Part shown: piece after piece, positions 39,188 to 51,300 of the stretch | How the letters are laid out: each line of letters begins with the position of its first letter | Numbering within the stretch: position 1 is the first letter of the stretch | Source of the DNA: Agelas oroides | Lineage: Eukaryota; Porifera; Demospongiae; Agelasida; Agelasidae | Assembly: GCA_949130485.1 (NCBI GenBank) | Contig: OX422197.1 | Coordinates: 8,136,212 to 8,200,211, forward strand | Direction: 5' to 3' | Length of the DNA: 64,000 bases | The notes under the pieces: model-generated | What the model saw: only the letters and a program-made list of their open reading frames with translations | What the model was told of the DNA's origin: nothing | Database searches by the model: none | Position numbers and translations under genes: made by a program

Positions 39188-39561
39188 CTGTATAGCGCAA
39201 AATTTTCGTGGGTCTTTAATTTCGCGAAAAATATTTCAACGAAAATTTTTGACATGTGACACACACACTTTTCACACTTTGACCGCAGGAGCGTCGATGG
39301 ACAACATCCTTGGGCTAAGCTGCCAAATCCGCAAGGAACTCTCTCCAAAGAGATACCTTCGAAGTGGGCATTGCTTTAATTGCTGATAACTGCGAGCTCG
39401 AGCGGCCTGACCGACACTGTGACGGTACGTGTTAGATAAACTAGGCTCGTATGCCACGGACATATTACACGTGCGGTGTGCGAGTGCAGCAAATTCGCGA
39501 AATTATTATAAACGAAATCTTAAAAACTTGCTAAGACCCTTGAAAATTTAGCGCTGTACGG
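39188..39561. mobile_element. MITE with CYGTAYAGCG termini, TA target duplication
   Basis: Ends CTGTATAGCGC and GCGCTGTACGG are inverted, followed inward by AAAATTTTC/GAAAATTT, and flanked by TA on both sides. The paralogous block near 37425 reads GACTATTGCTAAAAG without the insert, an empty site. A Tc1/mariner-like mover is suggested by the TA. Confidence 0.88.
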
Positions 39562-40692
39562 TATTACTAAAAGTTTGCCTAACAATTGAAAATTGCTCTG
39601 TTTGCCTTTCACTAGTTTTTGGCTGTTATTCCACAGAATAACGGAAGCTGACAAGCAAAGAGACGTCAGACAGGTAGTAGTTTACATAACCTAGCTGTTA
39701 TGGTTGTACACATCCTTTTGGAAAGAAGTTAAATAATTAACTATGTACGGAAATTGTTACAACTGGAACCAACCCTCTATACCAGGAATCGTACCAAAAT
39801 CCCTAGATTATTAGTAAGCAGGACAGGCCAAGACACGTTCCTAATTAATTACACTGCACTCTGGTTACTATGGCTACGTGCCACAGGAGACACCATTCTG
39901 TTAGTACACACTCCACTGCCAGCCCCTCTTACTCCCTGTGGTATAGGTACGTGCCACAGGAGACACCATTCTGTTAGTACACACTCCACTGCCAGCCCTC
40001 TTACTCCCTGTGGTATAGGTACCAGCAAACTGTCTGTGGAAGTCTGAGTAATTTTATAAAGCTGTGAGGACACACTGTAAACCACACATAGCTACCAGTC
40101 GGCAGAAACACAAGCCTTTTTCACACCTTACTGGTGGGCTCACTCATGTACACTGCTTCACTGGCCAGCTAGTCGTCAGCGCTCATGTACGCCACTTCAC
40201 TGGCCAGCTAGTTGTCAGCGCTCATGTACACCACTTCACTGGCCAGCTAGTCTGGTCAGTGCTGCTTCACTGGCTGGCTAGTTATCAACGCTGCTTCACT
40301 GGCTGGCTAGTTATCAACGCTGCTTCACTGGCTGGCTAGTTATCAACGCTGCTTCACTGGCTGGCTAGTTATCAACACTCATGTACGCCATTTTACACAC
40401 TACTGGTGGCTATTAGCACTCATGTACACCACTTCAAGATAATGGTCCCTCCCCTCCCCAAGACAATTTGTGGCAGTCCCAACAGACATCAAAATTATAT
40501 ATCATCGATTTTGATCCAATCACTGTGTTCAAAGCTCCATATTACTCAACTTCCCTTAAGGGTGGAGCTCACGTGTGCTTCATACTTGCAGCAGATATTT
40601 ATGTTAAGTACGCATAAGCTCCGCCCTTAACAAAAGCTTAACAATACACTGTTTTGAGAGATGCAGCCGAATGAAATACCACATATACTCCT

Positions 40693-40948
40693 CAAGAGTG
40701 CATAAGAACAGGCGGCTAGAGTAAGAGCGTGTAACTCCAAATAGAAGCCTACGCGTAGTCCGGACAAAATTATTGAACTGTACTAAAAATAGAACTCCCG
40801 GTCACATGCTTAGCAACAATGGCTTATGTCTATGCACAGCTACGCAGTACGTGTTACTATTTTTAGTACTCACGGTAAATTCCGTCCGGTTTCGAATTTT
40901 ACGTAGTTACACGCTCTTACTCTAGCCGCCCGTTCTTATGCGCTCTTG
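40693..40948. mobile_element. MITE with CAAGAGYGC termini, copy 1
   Basis: CAAGAGTGCATAAGAACAGG at the left is mirrored by GTTCTTATGCGCTCTTG at the right, followed inward by GGCGGCTAGAGTAAGAGCGT-type matching arms. A second copy lies at 46785-47015. Confidence 0.88.
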
Positions 40949-41009
40949 ACCTCTATACACAAGCTTAATGCTACTCAGGACACATTCTGAGCCCATGTGA
41001 TCCCAGTGC

Positions 41010-42270
41010 TCAGCGCACCTTGTACTTAGCACTGTCAAGTGCATCTCGGCTACTTATCTGTGTAAGTAGTTGCAAAGTGACAAGCGTAGATATCTGGATG
41101 GAGAAAGAGGAGGAGAAGGTGAGGGAGAAAGAGAGTGGGAGAGCACACAAGAGGGTAGGGAGAGAGGAGGAAGGAAGAAATGGGAGGGGAAAAGGAGAGT
41201 AGGAGAGTGGAGGAGGGACAGATGAATGTTTACAAACAGTCCTTTATAGCAACAATTTCCTTGAAATACTTTAGCACACAAGGTACACGCACACTAGCAT
41301 AAGATATGTAGTTCAGTCTCGTTCCCAGACCCAGCCTGGAAATGAAACTAACTTGGGAACGAGACTAGACTTGGAATTATATAAAAAGATACACTCGACC
41401 TGTTATGAAAGCACTTTGTTGACACAACAGTGAACATCTACATCAGGCAATAAAGGCAGTATGGTTGTCATTCAGTGATAATGAATCAAATTTCTTCCCG
41501 TCTATGACATTACATCATTGGCTCTCCCGCTACCTTGCCATAATGGGCAGCAGCTGCTTAAGGACCCCCCCTCCACTTACCACTGCTGACATGCGTCATG
41601 AAGTCATGATCAGTTGGTATAGTAATTTGAGGATGGCAAGAAAATGAAGGAGGCGGACTTCTTAGGAGCTTGTATTACTCCTTACAAGGAATGATCGTCA
41701 TGGTGACATATAATTAATGTAAAGAATGTACATCAAACCAATGAGCCACATATCCTCTACATACCTACTCACCCAATGTGCACGGACTCAGTGGAACCTT
41801 TCTGAGCCACATATCCTCTACATACCTACTCACCCAATGTGCACGGACTCAGTGGAACCTTTCTGAGCCACATATCCTCTACATACCTACTCACCCAATG
41901 TGCACGGACTCAGTGGAACCTCTACATACCTACTCACCCAATGTGCACGGACTCAGTGGAACCTCTACATACCTACTCACCCAATGTGCACGGACTCAGT
42001 GGAACCTCTACATACCTACTCACCCAATGTGCACGGACTCAGTGGAACCTCTACATACCTACTCACCCAATGTGCACGGACTCAGTGGAACCTCTACATA
42101 CCTACTCACCCAATGTGCACGGACTCAGTGGAACCTTTCTAGAAGCAAACTTATTACGTTCTCAAGTTTAGTATAAATTTAGGAAGTGGGGACTGTTTCA
42201 AGTATTTCAGGGATGTGCTTCAAGAGGTTCCACTGTACCAAGTAGGTGGGTGACCAGGAGATAGCACTGC

Positions 42271-42305
<35 letters not shown>

Positions 42306-45300
42306 GGGAGTAGATATCGGCAGTCGGTATGACTGGTTCTTCTATGATGCTGTAAAAGATGGCCATCAGCCGATCGAGAGGAAAGGATTTTGGACCTAGA
42401 AGTTGGTAGGAAGGCTGAGGGGAGAAAGGAGGGGGGTGGGGGAGGAGGAAGAGGAGGAGGAGAGAGAGGGGGGGAGAAGGGAAGAAGGGGGTAAGGAGGA
42501 AGGGGAGGAGGGGAGAAGGAATAGAAGAAGAGAAGGAGGGAGGGAGAAAGGGGGTGATTCTAAAGTTAGTGCTCTCACATGACTAGTGACCAGTGACGTC
42601 ATCAAACACTCTCTCATATTTTCATCGTAGTTTTGCTTTATCTTTGGGAGGTATAGTTTTTGAGATCATTTACTCTCTTTTTAAAATCAAATTCGTAACT
42701 AATTGATCATTTAATGGCAGTCAGTTCGCATTCCACTCACTTTCTCTTTGGAGGGCTGCTTCTTGGACTTGCGTGTTCGTGACTGCCTTTGCTGAGGTAG
42801 ATGAATATGAAGGGTGGAGGGGGGAGGGAGGGAGAGAGGGAGGGGAGGAGGGAGGAGTACAGAGGAGAGAGGAGGAAGGAGTATGGAGAAGGGAGGAAAG
42901 GAAGGAGGAGAGAGGGAAAGAGGAGAGGAGAGAGTGTAGCCATAAATTCACATGACTATCTGTGGCAAATATCCAGCACAGGGGCTAGTAAGTTTGTAGG
43001 TTATAACAAACATCAGAAGGGTTGATTATCTCAAGTCACATGACCTTTCCCAGGCCCTCGCCCAGCTTCCCGTCGCTAGCAGTACGGTTAAGCAAGCGAC
43101 GGGAAGCTGGGTGAGGGCCTGGGAATGAGGCTACGGTCAAGCTAGCCTCGTTCCCAGGCCCTCGCCCAGCTTCCCGTCGCTAGCAGTACGGTTAAGCAAG
43201 CAACAGGAAGCTGGGCGATGGCCTGGGAATGAGGCTACGGTCAAGCTGCAAGCATTAGAGGTATCAAGGTATTCATAGCTTTTGATGGTATTCATAGTAA
43301 TGACTAGCCTTTGTGGCCACACCCCTAGCCATTGTGGCCACACCCCTTGGTGGGATAGACTGTATTTGCACTCTGTGGAGGCAGTAGTTAAGCACTGTCA
43401 CTTATCTGAAAATTTCAGTCATCCAAACACCCTCTGGTCCCAACGTGTTCAGGTAAGTGTTGTACTTGAATACTACACATGACCCAATTTTGCACATGAA
43501 ATTCAGTTCCAGGAATCAATGAAGACTCTGATTAATCGTACACAAGGCCACATCATAGTTACCATTTCAGCATTCAGAAAATCAACAATGACAGTAGTCA
43601 AAGACTTTCTCCTGCCCTGTCCCTCAATAACAGACTATACAGTCAAGCTACATTTAACAGAAAAGAATAGAACAGGGCGGTACCCCCTACAAAAGACCAC
43701 GCTATTGACAAAAGTCCAAGGGGGTAATTGTGATGGTCAAACAAAACAGTGCAACGTGCAAGTACAACGTGCAGGCAGTTTCATGGTTCATGGTTAGGCT
43801 GTATGGCAAGAATAGTCGAGGAAATTGCTAATTTCCTGGCTGCTTGGCTGCCAACCCACGTGGCTAGCGCCATTAATTAAAAACTGAGGGAGGGACGTTG
43901 TTTCCCAGCTTTGATATGCCCACCTTTCGTCTGCTTAACTGTTTGAGGAATCACATATTTGTTTCCCGTTTGCCCACTCACTTTGGGGCAATTTTTCGCA
44001 CGACTGAAAATTGTCAAATATCAGTTTTCAAGCTATTGAATGGCAATTATCAGCGTGGTGGGGAATGTAAAAGCAGTTTTGTATGGCGTGGGTTAACTAT
44101 TACTCTAGCCTCGGTCCCAGGCCTCCCCCATTTTACCTTCTGTTTGTGTTCACAATAATACACACTCCGCTCCCGTGTATTATTGTGAACGCAAACGGAA
44201 GGTAAAATGGGGGAGGCCTGGGACCGAGGCTACTGTTACTCCTTAATCTGAGAGAAGGGAGGGAGGGAGAAAGAGAAGGAGGAGGTGGGAGGGAGGGAGG
44301 GAGGAAAGAAGGGAGGAAGGGAGGGAGGGAAAAACAAGGAAGAGAAAAAGATGGAAGGGAGAAAGTATACGGAGGAAGGAGGGAGGAGAGCAAGGAAAGA
44401 GAAGAGCAAGGAGGGAGGAGAGCAAGGAGGGAGGGGAGGAAGGAGGAAGGGGAGGAAGAAGAGAAGAGAAAGAGAAGGTGTACTTAGAACTTATTTTCTG
44501 TCTGCTTGGCTGCCAATTAGCATGGCTAGCTCCTCCAAATAAAAACCAATTTACCAATGAGGGATTGTTCCCGGTCTTTGTGTGTCCACCTTTCACATAC
44601 TTCAAATTACGAGCAGGCCCTAACTTTATATGTTAATAGAGATTGCTTCCTACTCACTTTGATGGTCAATTTCCTGCGTGGCCGACAGCCAATTGTACGC
44701 CAATTAAAATCAGCTATTAAACAACAATTATCAGCGTGGTGAGGAATGTAAATCTATATGGAGTGGGTGGACTATTAGCACCTCTCTCACTCTCTTCCAG
44801 TATTAATGCTTAATACTGTGAGGGAGGGAGAGAAAGAGGAAAGGAGGGAGAGGAGGAGGGAGAGGAAAGGAGGGAGAGGAGGAGGGAGAGGAGGGGGGAG
44901 AGGAGGAGGAAGAGGAGGGGGGAGAGGAGGGGGGAGAGGAGGGGGAAGAGAAGAGATTAAGAAACAACAGGTGAAGTTTTTTAATCTGCTGCAAAGTGAA
45001 AATTAACCTTAACTACCCTTCCTCCCAAGCTTGGCTATGGCCTGGAAATGAGGCCACGCTTCAACAGGTCCAAGAATTGATGATGACATACTTGCAAGCG
45101 AACATTCACTTGCTTTAAGGGATCTTCTACAGAATTTACCAGTGGTCACCCCCTCATAAAACTGTATGAAAAGTGGGTGATGACCATGCAAACCCGCACA
45201 AAAACAACGTTGTCCCAATGTTTAGTGTAGCAGGTTTGTCAGTGTTGTTGAAGGGAGTTCTATGTTCACAGCACGGTACGCACAGACCAAACAAACAGCT

Positions 45301-48300
45301 GTAAACATGCGAGATATGGAGTGCTTAGTGAGTTAATCGGGTAACGACACACAGCTGTTTGCACACAAGGGGAGCAACAGATGAGATGCTTTGATCAATT
45401 TTCTGTTCTCTTAATTTGCATAGGAATTTGACAAGAGTGTAAGTGTTGTAGCCATTTTGGAGTGGTACGTACTCTGTTGTTGTGCTGCCATGGTAACCTG
45501 GGTCATGTGCTATGGTCTCTTCATGGTATGTACGTGTGTGTGTCGGCTCCATGTACTAATTATGTGTCATGTAGGTATGTATGTATGTATGATGTATGTA
45601 TGTATGTATAAAGGTATGTATGTACGTATGATGGTAACCTGGGTCATGTGCTACGGTCTCTTCATGGTATGTACGTGTGTGTGTCGGCTCCATGTACTAA
45701 TTATGTGTCATGTAGGTATGTATGTATGTATGATGTATGTATGTATGTATGTATAAAGGTATGTATATATGTAGGTATGTATGTATGATGTATGTATGTA
45801 TGTATGTATAAAGGTATGTATGTGTGTATGTATGATATATGTATGTATGTATGTATGTATAAAGGTATGTATGCATGTAGGTATGTATGTATGTATGCAT
45901 GTACCGTATAGCGGGAAATTTTCACGAGGTCCACATTTTCGCCATTTTCACAACTCACGACCAAAACGCGAAAATAAGAACCGTGAAATACGAACCGCGA
46001 AAATTTAAACTCGTGGAAATTTTCACGTGCATTTTGTGCGCTAGTCTCGCTCGATCTGACGATGGCACTGTAGCGCTATTTCAAACTGGCAGACGACGTC
46101 CTACCCTCTCCCACGGGACGTCTTTCGTCTTCCATTAGCACGGTGACGATAAAGGGGTGTGGTCAATAGCTCGCACTAAACGCAAAAATTAAAACCGCGA
46201 AAATTTCTTCTGGAGGGGAAATGGGATTTTCACAAAAATTTGGACCAGCGAAAATTTCCCGCTATACGGTATGTATGTATAAAGGTATGTATGTATGTAT
46301 TATGAATGTATGTGTGTGCATATTTTGTGCTAATAGTTTATGACAACTAACTGGAGCTTGTGTAGCCTCGTACCCAGGCCGTTCGTAGGAGAAACAACCA
46401 TCATCGTAAGAAGTGTTATCAGCAGAGAAAGGGTTACCGTGGATTGCAAAGTCAGAAATTAATGTCGTTCTCACAACTCAAACAGTAGAGAAGTATCGTA
46501 TGTCATCTTTCAAGAGCTTCAGTTTGTTATGTAAATTTGCAGTTCATTTGTCAGTACAATCACTTAGTACTTTTTGAATTTGACCAATCAGAATAAGGTA
46601 AATTGTGGCTCAGGTAACCATTATCTGATTGGTCAGATTTAAAATCAACTAACAAATAGATATACTGACATATTCCAAAAACGGTACATCAAACCGTGTT
46701 GTCCAGATAGCTCCAACAAAGGTCCATTTGGTCTGAAACATTGCAAATTGTGCTGTGCAATGTTGTTGTTTTTTTTGTGTAAATCAAGAGTGCAAAAGAA
46801 CGGGCTGCTCTAGTAAGAGCGTGTAACTCCAATAGAAGCTCGTAGTCTGGTGAACCATACTAAAAATAGAACACCTGGTCACATGCATAGCTACAATGGC
46901 TTATGTCTACGCAGCATGCACAGTACGTTTTAGTACTGGCGGCAAATTCCGCCCGGTTTCAAATTTTACAGAGTTACACACTCTTACTCAAGCCGCCCGT
47001 TCTTTTGCGCTCTTGGGATAAAACGTCCCTAATTATTATTTGCTCGTAATACTGTAACTGCATCAGCGGAACTTGAAACAAGAGACTCGGATGCTAGGTA
47101 GTTATCATAAAAGGAGGGACAAATAGATGAGTGGCTGTTTTCAATTGAGCAATTGACCTCTTGACCACTAATAAACAATAGAGGAGACAAAAACTAAGTA
47201 CCTGCCCACCTTTACAGTTGAATGGATGACCCGTTAGAAGGTATATCCTACACCTTTCAGTTATCAAAAACTATCATCCAGTTTTGAATAGAATTGTTGA
47301 ATAGCACATTGTACCAAATGTATCACCTTTCCAGGTCAAATACGCAACAAAGGCTTGCGTGACGGTCAGTGAGTGCTCATTGGATGCCACATACTGGATG
47401 ATGTCATTGTTACACAACACGATATGCTGTGCTATGACCTTTAAACCGTTTGTTTCAAGGTTGTGAGGATGTCGTTAAAACTTCAACCTTAGATCACACA
47501 GAGGGCTGCTCCTGTGTAGCCTCATTCCCAGGCTCTGTCCTCAAGCCTGGGAATGAGGCTTACTCAAGAGAAGAATGCTACTTGTAGGAGCGTAGTCTCG
47601 TCCCCAGACTCCCCTTAACACTCCATTGGGGGTCTGGGAACGAGACTAGTAGGAGCGTTGCTGAAGAGATCAGTTTAGCCAGCCATACATGGTCTCGGTG
47701 ATAAGTGCCTTAAATCCAAAATGATGATGTCGCCAACACAGGATCCTCGCTAGAAATCTACTTCCAAATGGTGCATAGTACAATAGGCAGGTATGAAACA
47801 CCCTCTCTACACACCGCTATTGAAATGTTAAGTGGGAAGCCAGGATAGCAACTGCTATGGGCAGGGTTTAGGAAGTGATCCAAATGGTGCTCTTATGTAA
47901 ATTCACCACATCCAAATGGTGCTGCAATTAATTAACCAAATGGTGCAAAACCATCAACTAAAGGCCTAGCAAGAACCCTGCGCCAACATAAGGCCGGTAT
48001 TCCTGTTTCTGGTATCTTGATGTCTGGATTGGATGGGGTCTGTGTTCTATCGTTTGGTGTTTCTTTCATCCCAACAAGATATACAAGACATTGGAGTCAG
48101 TGATTCGCTACTCCAAGTTTTCCACCCGCCCTTACCAAATGCGCATCGACTGGCAGCTTGATAAGCCCCCGATACGACCGAGGACAATATGAAGCATCGT
48201 GGAGCAATAAGTTTACAAACCTGTACGTACAACCAAGATGGCAGCATGCCTCACACTGTGATCACACATACTTGCAAACAGTTGCGTGCTTGCTTCCATG

Positions 48301-51300
48301 TCAACATTGATGGACCGTGAACATTATTAACTTGGATGCACCTTGAAGAATTCCGGCTACAATACAATGTTCAGTACACTCAACCGAAGAATCCTGGCTA
48401 CAAAGCACCATGGAAATGAGCTAACAGACTTTGACTGCTTTCTCTCACACCACCTGCCAAATACCATCACCATGGCAACATGAGGTGCTTGTAAACTATA
48501 TGCAAAGAATTGGATCAGGAACTAGGGTGCTATAAAGGAACACAAATACAACCCCCCCCCCCCCCCCCCCCCCCAAAAAGAACAAAAACAACAAAAAAAA
48601 CAAGCAAACGAAAACAAAACAAACAAACAAACAATGAGTAAATAAACATGTATATCCAGACTCAGCAATTAAAGACGATGGTTATGGAAATAAAACAGTG
48701 AGGTGGTAGCTTTTGGACATGCATTAGGACAATTAAGTGGGTCTTCAAATTAATATTGCTGGTTATTAATAGTTATTATACTTAGCCAAACTAGGGGTAC
48801 CCCAAGTACCTTGGCCATTACAGACTGAAGAGACATTTCAAATTCCATGTTACCAATACAATGCTACAGCCAATAATGACTTATACCACGCAAATGGCTT
48901 CCTGGGCAAATGATGTCCACAAACAAATTAATTCTAATAACCCATAATTAGAAAATTTGCTGTCATAGCAACCAATAAACACACACCAGGGTTCATCCAT
49001 TGTACTCACAACTCCCCCCCACCTCACACACGCACACACCATTGTTGTACAAATTGAAACAATTCACATCACATTCCAGTATGTTTGAAAATTACCATGG
49101 TAACAGATAATTGAATTTGGCACGGTGAGAAACCAACAGCGGAACTTAGAGATAGGATAGCATGATTGCTAATTAAGTGGATTAGGACAATAATGATTGC
49201 GTTACACTTGAGTTCACATTAGTAGTACAACCAGCTGGCACACTCCGCCACACAAAGCCTGAGGATTGAGGAGGCTACCACATCAAGCATCATACCCAGC
49301 AGCCTGGTACAAAGCTAAATCACACTATATCTCATATATGCATCCCTGTTCACCCACTGTCACACTTTGGAGCCTTGATATGTATGCTGAGAGCTGACCG
49401 GGAGATAAAACTGCTATTTTAAGTAGCTGGTATAATGGGGCTAATTAAGCCATCCCATGTATTCATCAATGCCTCACAAGCTTTAAGTGTTACCCGCTGC
49501 ACAATTTGACCAACTCTCTAAAGTGACGGGAAATTGGTTATTTACTGTATCTCTTCGATCAGACGCCATGGCTACTATTTTTTCACTGCTCATTTTTGTG
49601 CAGCTACTATTCGAGGGCGGTGTTTATTTCTTTGGAAAGCCCACAGACATCAACGACAGCTGGATAAAGTATGTACGAGTGATACAGCGACAACTGTTAG
49701 ACGCTGTCAGTAGTAGTCGTAGCCTCTCAGTCCTGCTGTCAGCCGTGGAAACGAGTCGTACAACACGAACAGCCTGTTGACTGTCGTCTTAAATTATTCG
49801 CATACGCATGTGTGTGCCTCGTATACTAGCTGCAGCTACTATTCGAGGGTGGCGTTTATTTCACTCAGAGCTTCCGATTGTGCGGCTATTATTCGAGGGC
49901 GGCATATATTCGAAGAAATACGGTATGCAGAAAAAGCAGTCAGGTGGCTGGCTCTATTTGTATAATGGGAGTTACTAGTGGCTTCTCAGAGAGTGCCACT
50001 GTGTCGCTGTACTGCTTCCATTGTCGAGTTGAGTACCTTTGAGAAGAACTTCTTGTCGGACTTGGCTGGGTTGTATGATGCAAGGTATGCAGCAATGAGG
50101 AGGAACTTGGAATAGTAGGGGAGCTCCAGAGGGGTCTTTGAAGATGGGAGGCCTGGAGGAGAGAGGAAGAGAAAGAGAAGAGGAGGGGGGGAGGAGGAGG
50201 GGAAAAGAGGAAGGAGGAGGGGAGGAGGGAGGAAGGAGAAGGGGAGGAAAGAGGAGGGGAGGAAGGAGGAGGGGAGGAGAGGAAGGAGGAGGAAGGAGGG
50301 GAGGAAGGGAGGAGAGGAAGGAGGAGGAAGGAGGGGAGGAAGGAGGAGGGGAGGGAAGAGAAGAGGAGGAAGGAGAAGGGGAGGAAAAGGAGGGGAGAGA
50401 GGAGGAGGAGAGGAAGGAGGAGGGGAGGAAAGAGGAGGGGAGGGGAGGAAGGGAGGAGAGGCAAGGGGAGGAAGGAGGGGAGGAAGGAGGGGAGGAAGGA
50501 GGAGGGGAGGGAAGAGAAGAGGAGGAAGGAAAAGGGGAGGAAGGAGGAGGAGAGGAAGGAGGAGGGGAGGAAGGAGGAAGGGAGGAGAGGCAAGGGGAGG
50601 AAGGAAAAGGGGTGGGGAGAGAAAATATTATAGCATGTATGCCAGGTAGAAATGTCGTCTATAGCATGTATAAACACATGTTCCATATTTCTACTCTGGT
50701 GTTCTGAGCATACCTTCAGCCAGGTTGCTAACAGAAGAGGGGTCACTGGTGTGTAGAGAGGACTGTGCCCTTCCCCATTCAGAACTGCAATTGTTATAAC
50801 ACAGAAAAATAAATTCCCTTTGGTTATTCCCTTCTCTTTTACAGACCTTGATAACTCTCTGAGGTAGATGCGACTCATGATGCTACGGAAGTAAGGCTCA
50901 ATGTGCCGCCACAGCTTGCGGATTTCATGGCTTCCAACTGAGAGGGAGGGAGGGAAGGGAGAGAGGGAAAGGAGGGAGGAGAGAGGGAGGAAGGGAAGGG
51001 AGGGAAGGGAGAGAGAGAAGGGAGGGAAGGGAGAGAGGGAAGGGAGAGAGGGAGGGAGGGAGTAGAGAGAGAACGGAGGAAAGGGAAGGGAGGGAAGGGA
51101 GAGAGAGAAGGGATGGAAGGGAGAGAGGGAAGGGAGAGAGGGAGGGAGGGAGGAGAGAGAGAACGAAGGAAGGAGAGATGGAGGAAGGGAAGGGAGGGAA
51201 GGGAGAACGGAGGAAGGAGAGAGGGAGGGAGGGAAGGGAGGGAAGGGAGAGAGAGAAGGGAGGGAAGGGAGAGAGGGAGGGAGGGAGGAGAGAGGGAGGA

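Larger units (their letters stand above)
36705..40650. mobile_element. Composite repeat with direct and inverted blocks
   Basis: A block at about 36770-37450 is repeated directly at about 38560-39605 (for example CCCGACTGGTAGCTATGTG, CCAAACAGATTCCTGGTTGG). A shorter inverted copy lies at about 40060-40140. The CCCTTAAGG-containing segment near 37620 and 37950 is inverted near 40555. A 39-bp unit (ACTAGCTGGCCAGTGAAGTG core) is present about twice in the first block, about 13 times at 38098-38595, and inverted at 40150-40400. No transposase is seen, so it is non-autonomous or a decayed composite. Confidence 0.7.
34178..41009. other. 6.8 kb of repeats between the unknown gene and ORC5
   Basis: No coding gene is supported. 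It contains a short TG tract (34785), a 144-bp palindrome (35627-35770), a composite of direct and inverted blocks (about 36700-40650) with a 39-bp tandem unit, one TA-duplicating MITE (39188-39561) and another MITE (40693-40948). Long frames at 38069-38599 are the tandem unit read through. Confidence 0.7.

Noticed and set aside
49487..49780. 97-residue plus frame with a hydrophobic start ([17 protein letters not shown])
   Set aside because: It runs through copies of the TATTCGAGGGCGG dispersed repeat and has no splice or domain support.
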